NCBI GenBank assembly: GCA_023422975.1
Contig: JAFAGF010000094.1
Location: 1-5,592 of the forward strand
Reading direction: 5' to 3'
Length of the DNA: 5,592 nucleotides
Source of the DNA: Pseudomonadota bacterium
Lineage (GTDB): Bacteria > Pseudomonadota > Gammaproteobacteria > Burkholderiales > Burkholderiaceae_C
Shown in pieces: positions 5,126-5,592 of the stretch; position 1 is the first letter of the stretch, and every line of letters starts with the position of its first letter. The position numbers and the translations under genes are program-made. A model generated the notes under the pieces. The model was not told the DNA's origin and made no database searches. It saw nothing but the letters and a program-made list of their open reading frames with translations.

Positions 5126-5592
5126 ATGAGCATTCCGATCCTTCCCGCAAGCGCGGAGTCGCCGCTGGGCCACGCACCGAAAGACGTGCAGCATTACATG
5201 CGCGCGGGCACGCTGGGTTTGCCTGCGCTGCCGCCGCTGTCGCTGTACATCCATCTGCCGTGGTGCCTGAAAAAGTGCCCGTACTGCGACTTCAACTCGC
5301 ACGAGCAGCGCGGCAGCCATGAAGGCGGCGTGCCTGAGCAGCGTTATATCGACGCGTTGATGGCCGACCTGGAAGCCAGCTTGCCTCTGATCTGGGGGCG
5401 CACCGTGCACAGCGTGTTTATCGGGGGGGGCACACCCAGCCTGTTCAGCCCGGAAAGCATCGATCGCCTGATTGGTGGCCTGCGCGCGCGTTTGCGCATG
5501 GAGCCGGACTGCGAAATCACCATGGAGGCCAACCCCGGCACGTTCGAGAAAGACCGCTTCAAGGCCTTCCGCCATGCGGGCATCACGCGCTT
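5126..5592 (+). CDS. hemW: HemW radical-SAM heme chaperone (HemN-like), N-terminal part
   Basis: A radical-SAM protein once annotated as oxygen-independent coproporphyrinogen III oxidase; studied HemW proteins bind heme and act in its delivery instead. The first 155 codons are visible and the frame is open at the right edge. LSLYIHLPWCLKKCPYCDFN at residues 38-57 holds the CxxxCxxC iron-sulfur motif (Cys47, Cys51, Cys54). The Cys-Asp-Phe sequence after the third Cys, in place of HemN's extra Cys (CxxxCxxCxC), points to HemW. VFIGGGTPSLFSP at 97-109 is the SAM-binding GGGTP region, and EITMEANPGTFE lies at about 134-145. The roughly 37 residues before the first core strand are longer than in E. 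coli but usual for this group. The ATG lies four bases after rdgB, the conserved rdgB-hemW order. The C-terminal HemW domain is outside the window. A run of eight G residues lies within the GGGTP codons. Confidence 0.95.
   Translation, partial: MSIPILPASAESPLGHAPKDVQHYMRAGTLGLPALPPLSLYIHLPWCLKKCPYCDFNSHEQRGSHEGGVPEQRYIDALMADLEASLPLIWGRTVHSVFIGGGTPSLFSPESIDRLIGGLRARLRMEPDCEITMEANPGTFEKDRFKAFRHAGITR
5423..5430 (+). repeat. G8 homopolymer within hemW
   Basis: Eight consecutive G bases encode most of the Gly100-Gly102 triplet of the conserved GGGTP motif (codons GGG GGG GGC). Gain or loss of one base would frameshift hemW about a quarter of the way through. Confidence 0.9.

Noticed and set aside
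4360..5133. 257-codon minus-strand reading frame antisense to rdgB
   Set aside because: It lies exactly opposite a clear rdgB, its composition (rich in His, Gln, Arg and Gly) is that of an antisense shadow in GC-rich DNA, and no domain is recognisable.
5126..5592. HemN coproporphyrinogen III dehydrogenase
   Set aside because: The cysteine motif is CxxxCxxC followed by Asp-Phe, without HemN's further Cys, and the rdgB neighbour is typical of hemW.

Overview
The window looks like a chromosomal housekeeping segment from a betaproteobacterium of the order Burkholderiales, most likely family Comamonadaceae. The evidence is the moderately high GC, the gene order yicC-gmk-rpoZ-spoT, a short 67-residue omega subunit, and an AT-rich AGCTGTTAGCG...CGCTTGATTTG spacer motif that I remember from Comamonadaceae intergenic DNA. 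The genus cannot be decided. There is no sign of mobile elements, CRISPR arrays, tRNA or rRNA.

Left block, minus strand (about 2357 down to 1): yicC (endoribonuclease family), gmk (guanylate kinase), rpoZ (RNA polymerase omega) and the first 141 codons of a RelA/SpoT homologue with an intact HD hydrolase motif. gmk and rpoZ are 19 bases apart and form a tight pair. Two intrinsic-terminator-like hairpins punctuate the block, one between yicC and gmk and a strong one between rpoZ and spoT. The genes are therefore collinear but probably not one uninterrupted transcript. The shared theme is guanine nucleotides and the stringent response: Gmk makes GDP, SpoT makes and degrades (p)ppGpp, and omega forms part of a (p)ppGpp site on RNA polymerase.

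Right block, plus strand (2433 to the end): a cytosolic Hanks-type Ser/Thr protein kinase overlapping by four bases (ATGA) with a complete PP2C-family phosphatase, then a 152-base spacer, then rdgB (ITP/XTP pyrophosphatase) followed four bases later by the start of hemW (radical-SAM heme chaperone). The kinase and phosphatase look like a translationally coupled writer/eraser pair. The kinase is a non-RD enzyme (HLD in place of HRD) with almost no phosphorylatable residues in its activation segment.

The two blocks diverge from a 75-base intergenic region at 2358-2432. I see no wholly new system. The points worth a second look are the unusual kinase/phosphatase pair, the rpoZ-spoT leader where the terminator can pair alternatively with sequence just ahead of spoT, the short repeat-bearing spacer before rdgB where related genomes often carry rph, and a G8 tract inside a conserved hemW motif.
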